This document shows, piece after piece, positions 1 to 8,653 of a stretch of 64,000 bases of DNA. Origin of the DNA: Shewanella acanthi (lineage in GTDB: Bacteria > Pseudomonadota > Gammaproteobacteria > Enterobacterales > Shewanellaceae); assembly GCF_019457475.1 (NCBI RefSeq), contig NZ_CP080413.1, positions 3,038,001 through 3,102,000 of the forward strand, written 5' to 3'. Numbering within the stretch: the stretch's first letter is position 1; every line of letters starts with the position of its first letter. The notes under the pieces are model-generated. The model had not been told where the DNA came from. It ran no database searches and worked only from the letters and a program-made list of their open reading frames with translations. A program made the position numbers and the translations under genes.

Positions 1-376
1 CGCCGTCTTTGAGATCGCAATCGATATTGTATTTTGCAATACGATCGCGGATGATTTGACCGCCTTCGAAGGCCATTTGACCAAAGAGTTTACCTTGGTC
101 TTTACCCACGGTTTTCTCAATAACATCAATGTCTCGGCTGTAGCTATTAACAATTTGACCACCGTTACGGCCTGATGCGCCCCAACCAATGCGAGCCGCT
201 TCTAATACCACCACACGAAAACCCGATTCGAGTAAATGCAGCGCCGCAGATAGACCGGTATAACCCGCGCCAATAACACACACATCGGTTTCTATCGATT
301 CCTGTAAACGTGGACGTTCAACCTTATCGTTGGCCGATGCAGCATAATATGATCCAGTGTGAGGTATAGCTGACAT
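1..376 (-). CDS. puuB: Gamma-glutamylputrescine oxidoreductase (5' part; gene runs off the left edge)
   Basis: FAD-dependent oxidase of the Puu pathway, oxidising gamma-glutamylputrescine to the aldehyde. About 125 N-terminal residues are present; the C-terminal two thirds lie outside the window. The start is ATG at 374-376. The protein opens MSAIPHTGSYYAAS, then a Rossmann dinucleotide motif (VCVIGAGYTGLSAALHL, near residues 35-51) and IGWGASGRNGGQ, then NSYSRDIDVIEK. These segments closely resemble my memory of E. coli PuuB. A PuuR-like box lies 21 bp upstream. It is a separate transcription unit from the pot operon, whose terminator lies at 582-637. A second, more divergent paralogue is at 8654-9961. 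Confidence 0.85.
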   Translation of the reverse strand, partial: MSAIPHTGSYYAASANDKVERPRLQESIETDVCVIGAGYTGLSAALHLLESGFRVVVLEAARIGWGASGRNGGQIVNSYSRDIDVIEKTVGKDQGKLFGQMAFEGGQIIRDRIAKYNIDCDLKDG

Positions 377-396
377 GATGTTCCTTTGAATTCTTA

Positions 397-411
397 TGTT
401 CATTATTTTAA
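397..411 (-). promoter_or_regulatory. PuuR-like operator in front of puuB
   Basis: Read on the minus strand the 15-mer is TTAAAATAATGAACA. It matches 12 of 15 positions of the E. coli PuuR recognition sequence as I recall it (AAAATATAATGAACA). A near-identical 18-bp stretch occurs between puuC and bauA (13519-13536). Binding by the local PuuR is inferred. Confidence 0.55.
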
Positions 412-581
412 ACAACTGTCCCATCCTACACTGTCATAAATCGAAACACTAGCCATAAAAGCACAATATTTTACACAATGTTTGATATTTCAAACAAAGC
501 TTAAGTAATTGTTAAATTCGGTTTTAAAGGCAAAGCACAGAGATAAACTAAGGTGGGGATTGATTAGTAAAAAATTACTAA

Positions 582-637
582 AAATATGGCCTTAGCGGGT
601 TGATACCACAAAGAGTATTTCCACTAAGGCCATATTT
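582..637 (-). terminator. Terminator of the pot operon
   Basis: Perfect 14-bp inverted repeat (582-595 and 624-637, arm AAATATGGCCTTAG) with a 28-nt loop, lying just downstream of the potI stop. On the minus strand it is followed by T-rich sequence, so it fits an intrinsic terminator for potFGHI. Confidence 0.65.
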
Positions 638-658
638 AGATGGAGCTTGAATGCTAAA

Positions 659-1474
659 CTAGTTCAACGGCATACGCTCACGTTTCTCGGCGCGTCTTGC
701 CATATACCATGACAGGAAGGCAATTAACGATACGCACAGAATGATAAGTGTTGCGAGGGCGTTGATCTTAGGTGATACACCTAAACGCACCGAGGAGAAC
801 ACCACCATGGGCAAGGTTGTCGCACCAGGGCCCGAAGCAAAACTCGCAATAACTAAGTCATCCAGTGACAAGCTAAAGGACAGTAACCAACCCGCCACCA
901 GTGCCGGAGAAATCATAGGAACTGTGATAAGGAAGAAGGTTTTAAGCGGCGTTGCGCCTAAGTCTAAAGCCGCCTCTTCAATCGACATATCCAACTCACG
1001 CAGTCTTGATGACACCACTACCGCCACATAGGCCGCACAGAAGGTCGAGTGGGCAATCCACACGGTCAACATGCCGCGCTCTTTTGGCCAGCCTAACAGA
1101 TCCGCCATATGCACAAACAGCAGCAGCAGTGACAGACCCGTGATAACTTCGGGCATCACCAGCGGTGCAGTAATCATGTTCGATAGCGTCAGCTTTGCCC
1201 ATGAACGCTTAAAACGTGTCATCACAAAGGCCGCCATAGTGCCGATAATCACCGCCATGGTTGAGCTATAAAACGCAATCCGCAAACTGGTCCAGACCGC
1301 ATCCAGAATTTGCTGATCGGCAAATAGCTCACCGTACCACTTAGGCGAGAAGCCGCCCCACACTGTAACCAGTTTCGATTCGTTGAACGAATAAATCACA
1401 AGGATTAGCATAGGTGCGTACAGAAAAATCAGGCCGAACCACAGCATACAAGAAGAAAAACTCAGCTTTTTCAT
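659..1474 (-). CDS. potI: Putrescine ABC transporter permease PotI
   Basis: Inner-membrane permease subunit of the putrescine importer, 271 aa, the usual length for PotI. It has about six hydrophobic segments, the first at residues 12-30. The cytoplasmic EAA loop is visible as EEAALDLGATPLKTFFLITVP (around residues 165-186), which docks on the ATPase PotG. The start ATG overlaps the potH stop by 4 bp, so the two are translationally coupled. It is the last gene of potFGHI. A PotC-type spermidine permease is the alternative, but the companion binding protein favours the putrescine system. Confidence 0.88.
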   Translation of the reverse strand: MKKLSFSSCMLWFGLIFLYAPMLILVIYSFNESKLVTVWGGFSPKWYGELFADQQILDAVWTSLRIAFYSSTMAVIIGTMAAFVMTRFKRSWAKLTLSNMITAPLVMPEVITGLSLLLLFVHMADLLGWPKERGMLTVWIAHSTFCAAYVAVVVSSRLRELDMSIEEAALDLGATPLKTFFLITVPMISPALVAGWLLSFSLSLDDLVIASFASGPGATTLPMVVFSSVRLGVSPKINALATLIILCVSLIAFLSWYMARRAEKRERMPLN

Positions 1475-2376
1475 AGGTCTTTCTCCAAACTACGCGCTTG
1501 ATAGCGATGGAATAAGGTAATAGGAATAATCAAGAGTGCCAGCATCACAATCGCCAGTGACGACGCCACAGGCCAATCGCGGTTGTTGAAGAACTCCTGC
1601 CATAGCACTTTACCGATCATGAGGGAGTCTGGACCACCGAGTAATTCTGGGATAACAAACTCACCCACCGCCGGAATAAACACCAACATAGAACCTGCGA
1701 TCACGCCACTTTTCGATAGCGGGAAGGTGATTTTCCAGAAGGTATTTAAACGGGATGAACCTAAATCTGATGCCGCTTCTACCAAGCTCATATCAAACTT
1801 CACCAAAGTCGCATACAGTGGCAGGATCATAAATGGCAAATAGGCATAGATAATTCCAATATAAACCGCAATGTTGGTGTTAAGGATCTGGAGAGGCTCA
1901 GAAATAACTCCCAACCACATCAAGGTGTTATTGATAATACCCGTGTTACTTAGTAGACCCATCCAAGCATAAACCCTAATTAAAAATGAGGTCCATGAAG
2001 GTAACATCACCAGCAATAGCAGTACGGTTTGCAATCGCGCAGGCGCTCTGGCAATGGCATAGGCCATGGGGTAACCGATGATTAAACAACCTAAGGTAGA
2101 CACCACCGCCATCTTCAACGAGCTAAGATAGGCGGTGTAATACATAGGGTCGTCAAGCAACATAAAATAGTTGCCAAGGTGCAAGAAGATGTTTAGTACA
2201 TCATCTGCGTACTGGAAAGTCGCCTCATAGGGCGGAATCGCAATCGCCGCCGTAGAAAAACTGATTTTCAGTACAATTGCAAAGGGTAAGGCAAAGAACA
2301 GCAGTAGCCACGCATAGGGAACACCTATGGTCAAGAACCGCCCTTTAAGCCATTTGAATATAGGCAACTTCATCAT
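1471..2376 (-). CDS. potH: Putrescine ABC transporter permease PotH
   Basis: First permease of the putrescine importer, 301 aa. A cytoplasmic N-terminus is followed by a hydrophobic segment (VPYAWLLLFFALPFAIVLKIS, about residues 19-39) and further membrane spans. The EAA motif reads VEAASDLGSSRLNTFWKITFP. The start overlaps the potG stop by 4 bp (ATGA arrangement) and the stop overlaps the potI start, so potG-H-I form a tightly coupled block. With PotI it would form the translocation pore in the inner membrane. Confidence 0.88.
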   Translation of the reverse strand: MMKLPIFKWLKGRFLTIGVPYAWLLLFFALPFAIVLKISFSTAAIAIPPYEATFQYADDVLNIFLHLGNYFMLLDDPMYYTAYLSSLKMAVVSTLGCLIIGYPMAYAIARAPARLQTVLLLLVMLPSWTSFLIRVYAWMGLLSNTGIINNTLMWLGVISEPLQILNTNIAVYIGIIYAYLPFMILPLYATLVKFDMSLVEAASDLGSSRLNTFWKITFPLSKSGVIAGSMLVFIPAVGEFVIPELLGGPDSLMIGKVLWQEFFNNRDWPVASSLAIVMLALLIIPITLFHRYQARSLEKDL

Positions 2377-3509
2377 GATCTTAACACCACGCCACTGGTG
2401 TCCTCCCAGCTGATGAACACTTCATCGTCCCAAGTCGCATGATCGGCACGGCGCTCGCGGTTAGTCATACTGCATTGCACGATTTGACCGTTTTCGAGGC
2501 GGATGTAATAGACAGAAATGCCACCTAAATAAGCGATGTCGTGCACAATACCCCTAGCCCAGTTATATTCGCCCTCAGGCTGTTCGCGGCTGATAATGGT
2601 CTTTTCGGGGCGAACCGCTAACCACACGTGTTTTTCTTCCACGTTAGTGGTTACACCGTAACCCACATAGAATGGCTGAGTTAAATCGTTTGGCTTGATA
2701 ACCAAATGATCAGCCTCATCGACGTCAATCTCACCAGCAAACAGATTCACCGAACCGATAAATTCGGCGATCATACGGCTATTGGGGCTTTCGTAGATAT
2801 CCATGGGTGAACCGGTTTGGGCAATCCAACCGTCACTCATAATCGAAATGCGGCCCGCCATGGTCATTGCCTCTTCCTGATCGTGGGTAACCATCACACA
2901 GGTCACCCCAACACGTTCAAGAATTTCAACCACTTCTAACTGCATCTGGGTACGCAGTTTTTTGTCGAGTGCCCCCATTGGCTCATCGAGCAACAGTAAT
3001 TTAGGACGTTTTGCCAGAGAACGAGCCAGTGCCACACGTTGACGTTGACCACCGGATAATTGGTGTGGCTTACGGCGGGCATATTGTTCCATATGCACCA
3101 ACTTGAGCATCTCTTGTACCCGCTGCTCAATCTCGGCTTTGGGTAATTTGTCCTGCTTAAGTCCGAAGGCAATGTTCTGCGCCACAGTCATATGGGGAAA
3201 CAGCGCATAGGATTGGAACATCATATTAATCGGACGCTCGTAGGGTGGTAGATCAGTAATATCGACCCCATCGAGAAAGATTCGACCAGAGGTCGGTTTC
3301 TCAAATCCCGCTAACATGCGCAGTAGCGTCGACTTACCCGAACCTGAGCCCCCAAGTAATGCAAAAATCTCACCTTTATTAATTGTCAATGATACGTCGT
3401 CTACCGCACGTACATCGTCAAACAACTTACTGACCCGATCAATCTTGAGCAGGACTTGTTCTTGCGTCTTTGTTGTGGGTTTATTGGTGACGCCCGAGGT
3501 GCTTGCCAT
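2373..3509 (-). CDS. potG: Putrescine ABC transporter ATPase PotG
   Basis: ATP-binding subunit, 378 aa. The ATPase domain shows Walker A GGSGSGKS (residues 53-60), Q-loop Q99, signature LSGGQ (151-155) and Walker B LLLLDEP with D175/E176. The C-terminal part (from about 280) is the TOBE regulatory domain typical of polyamine, maltose and iron importers. A GGAG Shine-Dalgarno lies upstream of the ATG. It is separated from potF by 167 bp carrying two hairpins, so its expression is probably lower than that of the binding protein. Confidence 0.9.
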   Translation of the reverse strand: MASTSGVTNKPTTKTQEQVLLKIDRVSKLFDDVRAVDDVSLTINKGEIFALLGGSGSGKSTLLRMLAGFEKPTSGRIFLDGVDITDLPPYERPINMMFQSYALFPHMTVAQNIAFGLKQDKLPKAEIEQRVQEMLKLVHMEQYARRKPHQLSGGQRQRVALARSLAKRPKLLLLDEPMGALDKKLRTQMQLEVVEILERVGVTCVMVTHDQEEAMTMAGRISIMSDGWIAQTGSPMDIYESPNSRMIAEFIGSVNLFAGEIDVDEADHLVIKPNDLTQPFYVGYGVTTNVEEKHVWLAVRPEKTIISREQPEGEYNWARGIVHDIAYLGGISVYYIRLENGQIVQCSMTNRERRADHATWDDEVFISWEDTSGVVLRS

Positions 3510-3629
3510 AGTACTTCTCCACCCAGCATTTATGCGTCAGTACGCGCAATACTTGGGATTTACACAATAAATTAATGAATAGAGGTTAAATATGTTGACT
3601 GAATGCCATATAAATCAGTGTCTTTCCAA

Positions 3630-3668
3630 CCATCCCTGGGATGGAAAGGGGCAGGCTTAACCTGCCCC
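3630..3668 (-). terminator. Two hairpins between potF and potG (intra-operon attenuator)
   Basis: Just after the potF stop lies an 8-bp hairpin (GGGGCAGG at 3648-3655, CCTGCCCC at 3661-3668, 5-nt loop), followed on the minus strand by TTT. A second inverted repeat, CCATCCC/GGGATGG around one base, is at 3630-3644. Such structures after a binding-protein gene commonly give partial termination and protect the upstream mRNA 3' end. That role is inferred here. Confidence 0.55.
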
Positions 3669-3676
3669 TAAGCACA

Positions 3677-4828
<1,152 letters not shown>

Positions 4829-5110
4829 TCACCGACCATCCGCTCGGTTCTTGTTGTTATTTTCGACCAATGCTACACCACTAAAACCGCATCGGCAGTC
4901 TTTACAGCACCTCAATGCCTTCATATCTAGGTCGCTGCAATTTGATAGATATCAGATTTCATGCCACTTTTGCCTATTTGCGCCTTGCATTAACACGCAA
5001 AAAAACAGACTAGATATGAAAAAGGCTCTACATCTTGCAACATTAAGACAAATGCCTCAAGTCCTTAGAAAAAACCGCTGAAACCATCTCAGAAAAATAA
5101 ATTTTTAACT

Positions 5111-5127
5111 TAACTAACAGTTAGTTA
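5111..5127. promoter_or_regulatory. Perfect 8-1-8 palindrome upstream of potF
   Basis: TAACTAAC-A-GTTAGTTA is a perfect inverted repeat around one base, about 340 bp upstream of potF. The right arm includes GTTATA, which reads as a possible -10 (TATAAC) on the minus strand. It is a possible operator; the binding protein is unknown. Confidence 0.35.
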
Positions 5128-5265
5128 TAAAAACCGCATTTATTTCAGATTTATGCACTCTCAGGCCTTGGCAAGAATCATCTACATTTTTGCCCCTTTA
5201 GGGGGGAGTTAAGAAGCAAAATGTTGATAATTTTAGTAAAAGAAAGTACCCAAATCTGAAATTGC

Positions 5266-5305
5266 TTTGCACCAAATTAGAACGAACACGTCATTTTGGT
5301 GCAAA
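5266..5305 (-). promoter_or_regulatory. 11-bp inverted repeat enclosing a PuuR-like box
   Basis: TTTGCACCAAA (5266-5276) pairs perfectly with TTTGGTGCAAA (5295-5305). The 18-nt loop contains AACGAACA. The 15-mer 5274-5288, AAATTAGAACGAACA on the plus strand, matches 12 of 15 positions of the E. coli PuuR site. It may be the puuA terminator (about 80 bp past the stop, but with little T-run), a pot operator, or both. Confidence 0.45.
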
Positions 5306-5387
5306 ACATTATTCCATTTGCTCAAGAAAGGTCGTTAACCGAATGTTATCCACTCAATTACAGACATCCTTGAGCAAAAAGGGTGCA

Positions 5388-6743
5388 CTACACGCTCAAT
5401 AACAGGAATTCACGTTCCCAAGAGCTGACCACTCGACGGAAATTTTCAAGCTCAGCCTGTTTTACCGCGACAAAACCTGTAGTAAATGCTTCACCTAAAT
5501 ATTCCTTACAGGCATCACTCTCCTGCATTGCTACTAACGCCTCTTCTAGGGTTAGCGGCAGGCAGTGTGGGTTGTTACTGCGGCTTTCATTGGCCTTGCC
5601 TTGCACTGGCGTCGAAGGTTTGAGCCCTTCGACCATACCGATGTAACCACATAGCAGACTCGCAGCAATCGCGAGGTAACAGTTCGCGTCAGCACCTGGA
5701 ATACGGTTTTCGATGCGACGGTTTTGCGGAGAAGACTCAGGAATACGCAGACCACAGGTACGGTTCTCAACGCCCCACTCCAAGTTTACCGGTGCAGACG
5801 TACCCGGCAAGAAACGGCGGAAGGAGTTAGCATTAGGCGCCATCAGCGGCAACAACTCAGGGATAAACTTCTGTAAGCCCGCGATATAACTCAAAAATAG
5901 CGCACTTTGAGTACCATCTTCATTGGTGAAGATATTCTTACCGGTTTCTTTATTGATCACGCTTTGGTGAATATGCATCGCGCTGCCGGGTTCGTCGGTC
6001 ACAGGCTTAGCCATAAAGGTTGCGCACACATTATGTTTTAAAGCCGCTTCGCGCAGGGTACGTTTAAACACAAATACCTGATCAGCAAGAGATAAAGGAT
6101 TGCCGTGACTGAAGTTAATCTCCATTTGCGCAGGGCCGTCTTCATGGATCAAGGTATCAATATCCAAGCCTTGAGCCTCACACCAATCATACATGTCTTC
6201 GAACAGGGGATCGTATTCGTTCGCCGCATCGATAGAGAAGGATTGGCGACCCGCCTCTGGGCGACCCGAACGGCCGATAGGCGGCTTCAACGGTAAGTCA
6301 TGGTCATCGCTACGGCTGGTAAGGTAGAACTCCATTTCAGGGGCAATAACAGGTTCCCAGCCCTTATCTTCATATAAAGAAAGCACTTTTTTAAGGACGT
6401 TACGGGGCGATAATTCGATAGGATTGCCCATTCGGTCATAACAATCATGGATAACCTGTGCCGTCGCTTCGACCGTCCAAGGCAGCATGAATACAGCGTT
6501 TTCATCTGGCACACAGACGAAATCAATATCAGCATCGTTTAACAGGCTGTAATAAATATCATCCCCCACGAAATCGCCTGTTACGGTTTGCAGCAGCACG
6601 CTTTCAGGTAAACGCATGCCCTTTTCATCTAAAAATTTATCAACGGGTGCGATCTTGCCACGGGCAATCCCAGTCATATCGCTGATAACACATTCGACTT
6701 CGGTTATTTTTCGTTCTTTTAAAAAATCGATTAGCTTGTTCAT
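5388..6743 (-). CDS. puuA: Gamma-glutamylputrescine synthetase PuuA
   Basis: Glutamine-synthetase-fold ligase, 451 aa, joining glutamate to putrescine with ATP as the first step of the Puu pathway in the cytoplasm. An N-terminal beta-Grasp domain is followed by the catalytic domain. GS signatures include EMEFYL (metal ligands), FMAKPVTDEPGSAMHIHQS (ATP loop and His), ANSFRRFLPG, ENRTCGLRIP and the closing ENRIPGADANCYLAIAASLL. It is 2 bp downstream of puuD and clearly co-transcribed. True GlnA is about 469 aa and carries an adenylylation Tyr region, so this is the PuuA branch. Confidence 0.9.
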   Translation of the reverse strand: MNKLIDFLKERKITEVECVISDMTGIARGKIAPVDKFLDEKGMRLPESVLLQTVTGDFVGDDIYYSLLNDADIDFVCVPDENAVFMLPWTVEATAQVIHDCYDRMGNPIELSPRNVLKKVLSLYEDKGWEPVIAPEMEFYLTSRSDDHDLPLKPPIGRSGRPEAGRQSFSIDAANEYDPLFEDMYDWCEAQGLDIDTLIHEDGPAQMEINFSHGNPLSLADQVFVFKRTLREAALKHNVCATFMAKPVTDEPGSAMHIHQSVINKETGKNIFTNEDGTQSALFLSYIAGLQKFIPELLPLMAPNANSFRRFLPGTSAPVNLEWGVENRTCGLRIPESSPQNRRIENRIPGADANCYLAIAASLLCGYIGMVEGLKPSTPVQGKANESRSNNPHCLPLTLEEALVAMQESDACKEYLGEAFTTGFVAVKQAELENFRRVVSSWEREFLLLSV

Positions 6744-6745
6744 AG

Positions 6746-7507
6746 TTATTTCACTCGCTTTGTAGCCCTACGTCTGCAGGCATCGCCGAAGGCATTGAAA
6801 ATGGAAAGGTAAAATGGGTTTTCAGATACCTTCCACTCAGGATGCCACTGCACACCAAGGGCAAATTCTTTCGCACCGCTAACGGAGAAAGCTTCCACTA
6901 GACCATCTGGAGCATAAGCTTCTGGCCGCAACCCAATCCCAAGACGCTCCACGCCTTGGGTATGAACAGAGTTCACCTCTGCAGAGTTACGGCCCCATGC
7001 CTCGTAAATGACCCCCCCAGGCTCCACAGTGATACTGTGGGATGGCCCATACTGCACCTCTAACGAGGCCTCTTTATCTTCTCTGTGTTCAATAAAACTA
7101 CCCACCTCATGTAACTTCTGGTGCAGACTGCCACCAAAAGCCACATTCATCTCCTGAAAACCACGACAGATCCCAAGCACTGGCACGCCCGCAGCAATGG
7201 CTGCATGAATAAGGGGTAAAGTGGTCGCATCACGTTTAGGATCGTGGTGCGTACCAACTTCACTCGGGGCGCCAGCATAATGATGGGGCTCGACGTTCGA
7301 AGGTGAACCGGTAAACACTATGCCATCGAGTCTTGCCAAAATGGCCTCAATCGGTTGGTTAGCACCCAAAGATGGGATCACTAAAGGCCAACCCTTTGCA
7401 CCATTTACAACACCCATAAGGTATTTTTCACCCACAATGTTAAAAGGATGGGCTCCTAATTGCTGATTACATGCAATCACACCAATAAGGGGCAACTCGA
7501 ATGACAT
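6746..7507 (-). CDS. puuD: Gamma-glutamyl-GABA hydrolase PuuD
   Basis: Class I glutamine-amidotransferase-like hydrolase (peptidase C26), 253 aa, which releases GABA and glutamate from gamma-glutamyl-GABA. The nucleophile elbow is GICRGFQEMN with C114, the catalytic position known from E. coli PuuD. The His of the triad is in LGVQWHPEWK. AAGGTGAG precedes the ATG. It is the first gene of the puuDA operon. Two PuuR-like boxes lie within 70 bp upstream, so polyamine-responsive derepression is likely. Confidence 0.92.
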   Translation of the reverse strand: MSFELPLIGVIACNQQLGAHPFNIVGEKYLMGVVNGAKGWPLVIPSLGANQPIEAILARLDGIVFTGSPSNVEPHHYAGAPSEVGTHHDPKRDATTLPLIHAAIAAGVPVLGICRGFQEMNVAFGGSLHQKLHEVGSFIEHREDKEASLEVQYGPSHSITVEPGGVIYEAWGRNSAEVNSVHTQGVERLGIGLRPEAYAPDGLVEAFSVSGAKEFALGVQWHPEWKVSENPFYLSIFNAFGDACRRRATKRVK

Positions 7508-7530
7508 ATCTCACCTTCAGTATAATTTTA

Positions 7531-7545
7531 CTAGCATAACGAACA
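7531..7545 (+). promoter_or_regulatory. PuuR-like box, puuDA promoter (distal)
   Basis: Plus-strand CTAGCATAACGAACA matches 10 of 15 positions of the PuuR consensus and shares the extended string CGAACACTTTAA with the puuR/oxidase promoter at 8567-8578. Confidence 0.4.
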
Positions 7546-7558
7546 CTTTAAGTTTTAA

Positions 7559-7573
7559 TGTTCATTTTTTCAC
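7559..7573 (-). promoter_or_regulatory. PuuR-like box, puuDA promoter (second copy)
   Basis: The minus-strand 15-mer ends AAATGAACA and matches 10 of 15 consensus positions. It is in opposite orientation to the box at 7531-7545, 13 bp away. Confidence 0.4.
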
Positions 7574-7864
7574 ACACTACACCTTATTAAGAACCTAAGC
7601 AAGAGGTTAAACGCTTGTTAAAATTTATTTTATAAAATGGTTGCTTTTTATCGAAAAGGTCAATGTATTTGGGGCTTTTAGGCCATCCTTTGTTTAAAAT
7701 GGCGGCTTTAAAATGCAAAATGAAGGGAGAAAACACAACTAATTGGATCCAACGCCAGTATTCAAACACGGCATATTTGACCAATATTATTTACACTTTG
7801 CTAATAATAGGTAGAAAGCACCAGCTACCCCAGTACGAAATAGCTGGCAAACACAGAAAGGAAA

Positions 7865-8419
7865 TCAGAAGTCCGCAGGGGTGGTTGCGCTGACAAGCCT
7901 GCAAGGTTCATCGAAGGGGTTGCGGAATCGATGGGGCAGTTCGCTATTAAAGTAATAACTGTCTCCCGCCTGTAAAATATACACTTCTTCCCCCACGGTC
8001 AGCTCGACTTTACCTTCGATGACCATGGCGGCTTCTTCGCCTTCGTGCTTTAACATCTCTTCGCCGGTATCAGAACCTGGTGGATACACTTCATCCATCA
8101 CAGACATGGCTCGATTCGGGTAATCACGGCCAATGAGCTTAAATTCCAATGGTCCAGTACCAATATCGAGTAACTCACCCGAGCGATAAACCACTTTTTG
8201 CTCACTCTCAACTTCAGCTTCAGCTTCAATGGAGAAAAACTCCACGAGAGACATTGGGATGCCCGACAATACTTTCTTTAAAGAACTGACTGATGGACTA
8301 ACACTGTTCTTCTCGATCATAGAAATAGTGCTATTTGTTACGCCCGCACGTTTGGCTAACTCACGCTGAGACAAGCCTTTCATTTTTCGAACAGTTTTGA
8401 GACTGGCTCCAATATCCAA
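7865..8419 (-). CDS. puuR: PuuR-like repressor (XRE HTH plus cupin)
   Basis: Transcriptional regulator of putrescine catabolism, 184 aa. The N-terminal XRE helix-turn-helix covers about residues 10-62 (LSQRELAKRAGVTNSTISMI). The C-terminal cupin at about 110-180 (HEGEEAAMVIEGKVELTVG) would sense putrescine. This domain pair and length match PuuR. The start is TTG at 8417-8419 with a GGGGAG ribosome site. An in-frame TGA only two codons upstream excludes an earlier start. It is divergent from the oxidase gene at 8654, so it probably autoregulates through the shared 234-bp region. Confidence 0.85.
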   Translation of the reverse strand: MDIGASLKTVRKMKGLSQRELAKRAGVTNSTISMIEKNSVSPSVSSLKKVLSGIPMSLVEFFSIEAEAEVESEQKVVYRSGELLDIGTGPLEFKLIGRDYPNRAMSVMDEVYPPGSDTGEEMLKHEGEEAAMVIEGKVELTVGEEVYILQAGDSYYFNSELPHRFRNPFDEPCRLVSATTPADF

Positions 8420-8557
8420 ATTTCACATCTCCCCAAAGGATCGGGTATCCCGATAGATGATGAATAAATTGTTCAGGATAAACACCATCCAGAACGCATT
8501 TTTGCCGCAAAAGCGTGGTTTTTAAGGCCTGCGTTGTATTCTACATAAAAAGTGTGT

Positions 8558-8572
8558 TAAATAAAACGAACA
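8558..8572 (+). promoter_or_regulatory. PuuR-like box between puuR and the FAD oxidase gene
   Basis: TAAATAAAACGAACA matches 12 of 15 positions of the PuuR consensus. A candidate -10 (TATACT, 8604-8609) for the rightward oxidase gene lies 31 bp downstream, so a bound repressor would sit near the -35 region. Confidence 0.5.
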
Positions 8573-8603
8573 CTTTAATGCAATCTGTTAAAAATGTGTT
8601 GAG

Positions 8604-8609
8604 TATACT
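8604..8609 (+). promoter_or_regulatory. Candidate -10 of the FAD oxidase gene
   Basis: TATACT lies 45 bp before the ATG at 8654. No good -35 is seen at 17 bp, as might be expected for an activated or weak promoter. Confidence 0.35.
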
Positions 8610-8653
8610 AAGACAAACCTAATTTACAATAAAAACAGATTATTGGAGAGCGC

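Larger units (their letters stand above)
7508..7864. other. 357-bp region between puuD and puuR
   Basis: It contains the puuDA promoter area with two PuuR-like boxes at its left end. The remaining 290 bp is AT-rich and shows no gene, hairpin or terminator that I can support. Short frames on both strands here look random. Confidence 0.5.

Noticed and set aside
5388-6743. Glutamine synthetase GlnA instead of PuuA
   Set aside because: Length, overlap with puuD and pathway context point to the gamma-glutamylputrescine branch; the nearby glnB is 29 kb away and not linked.
7587-7893. Short frames on both strands between puuD and puuR
   Set aside because: Overlap each other, lack ribosome sites and contain no recognisable features.
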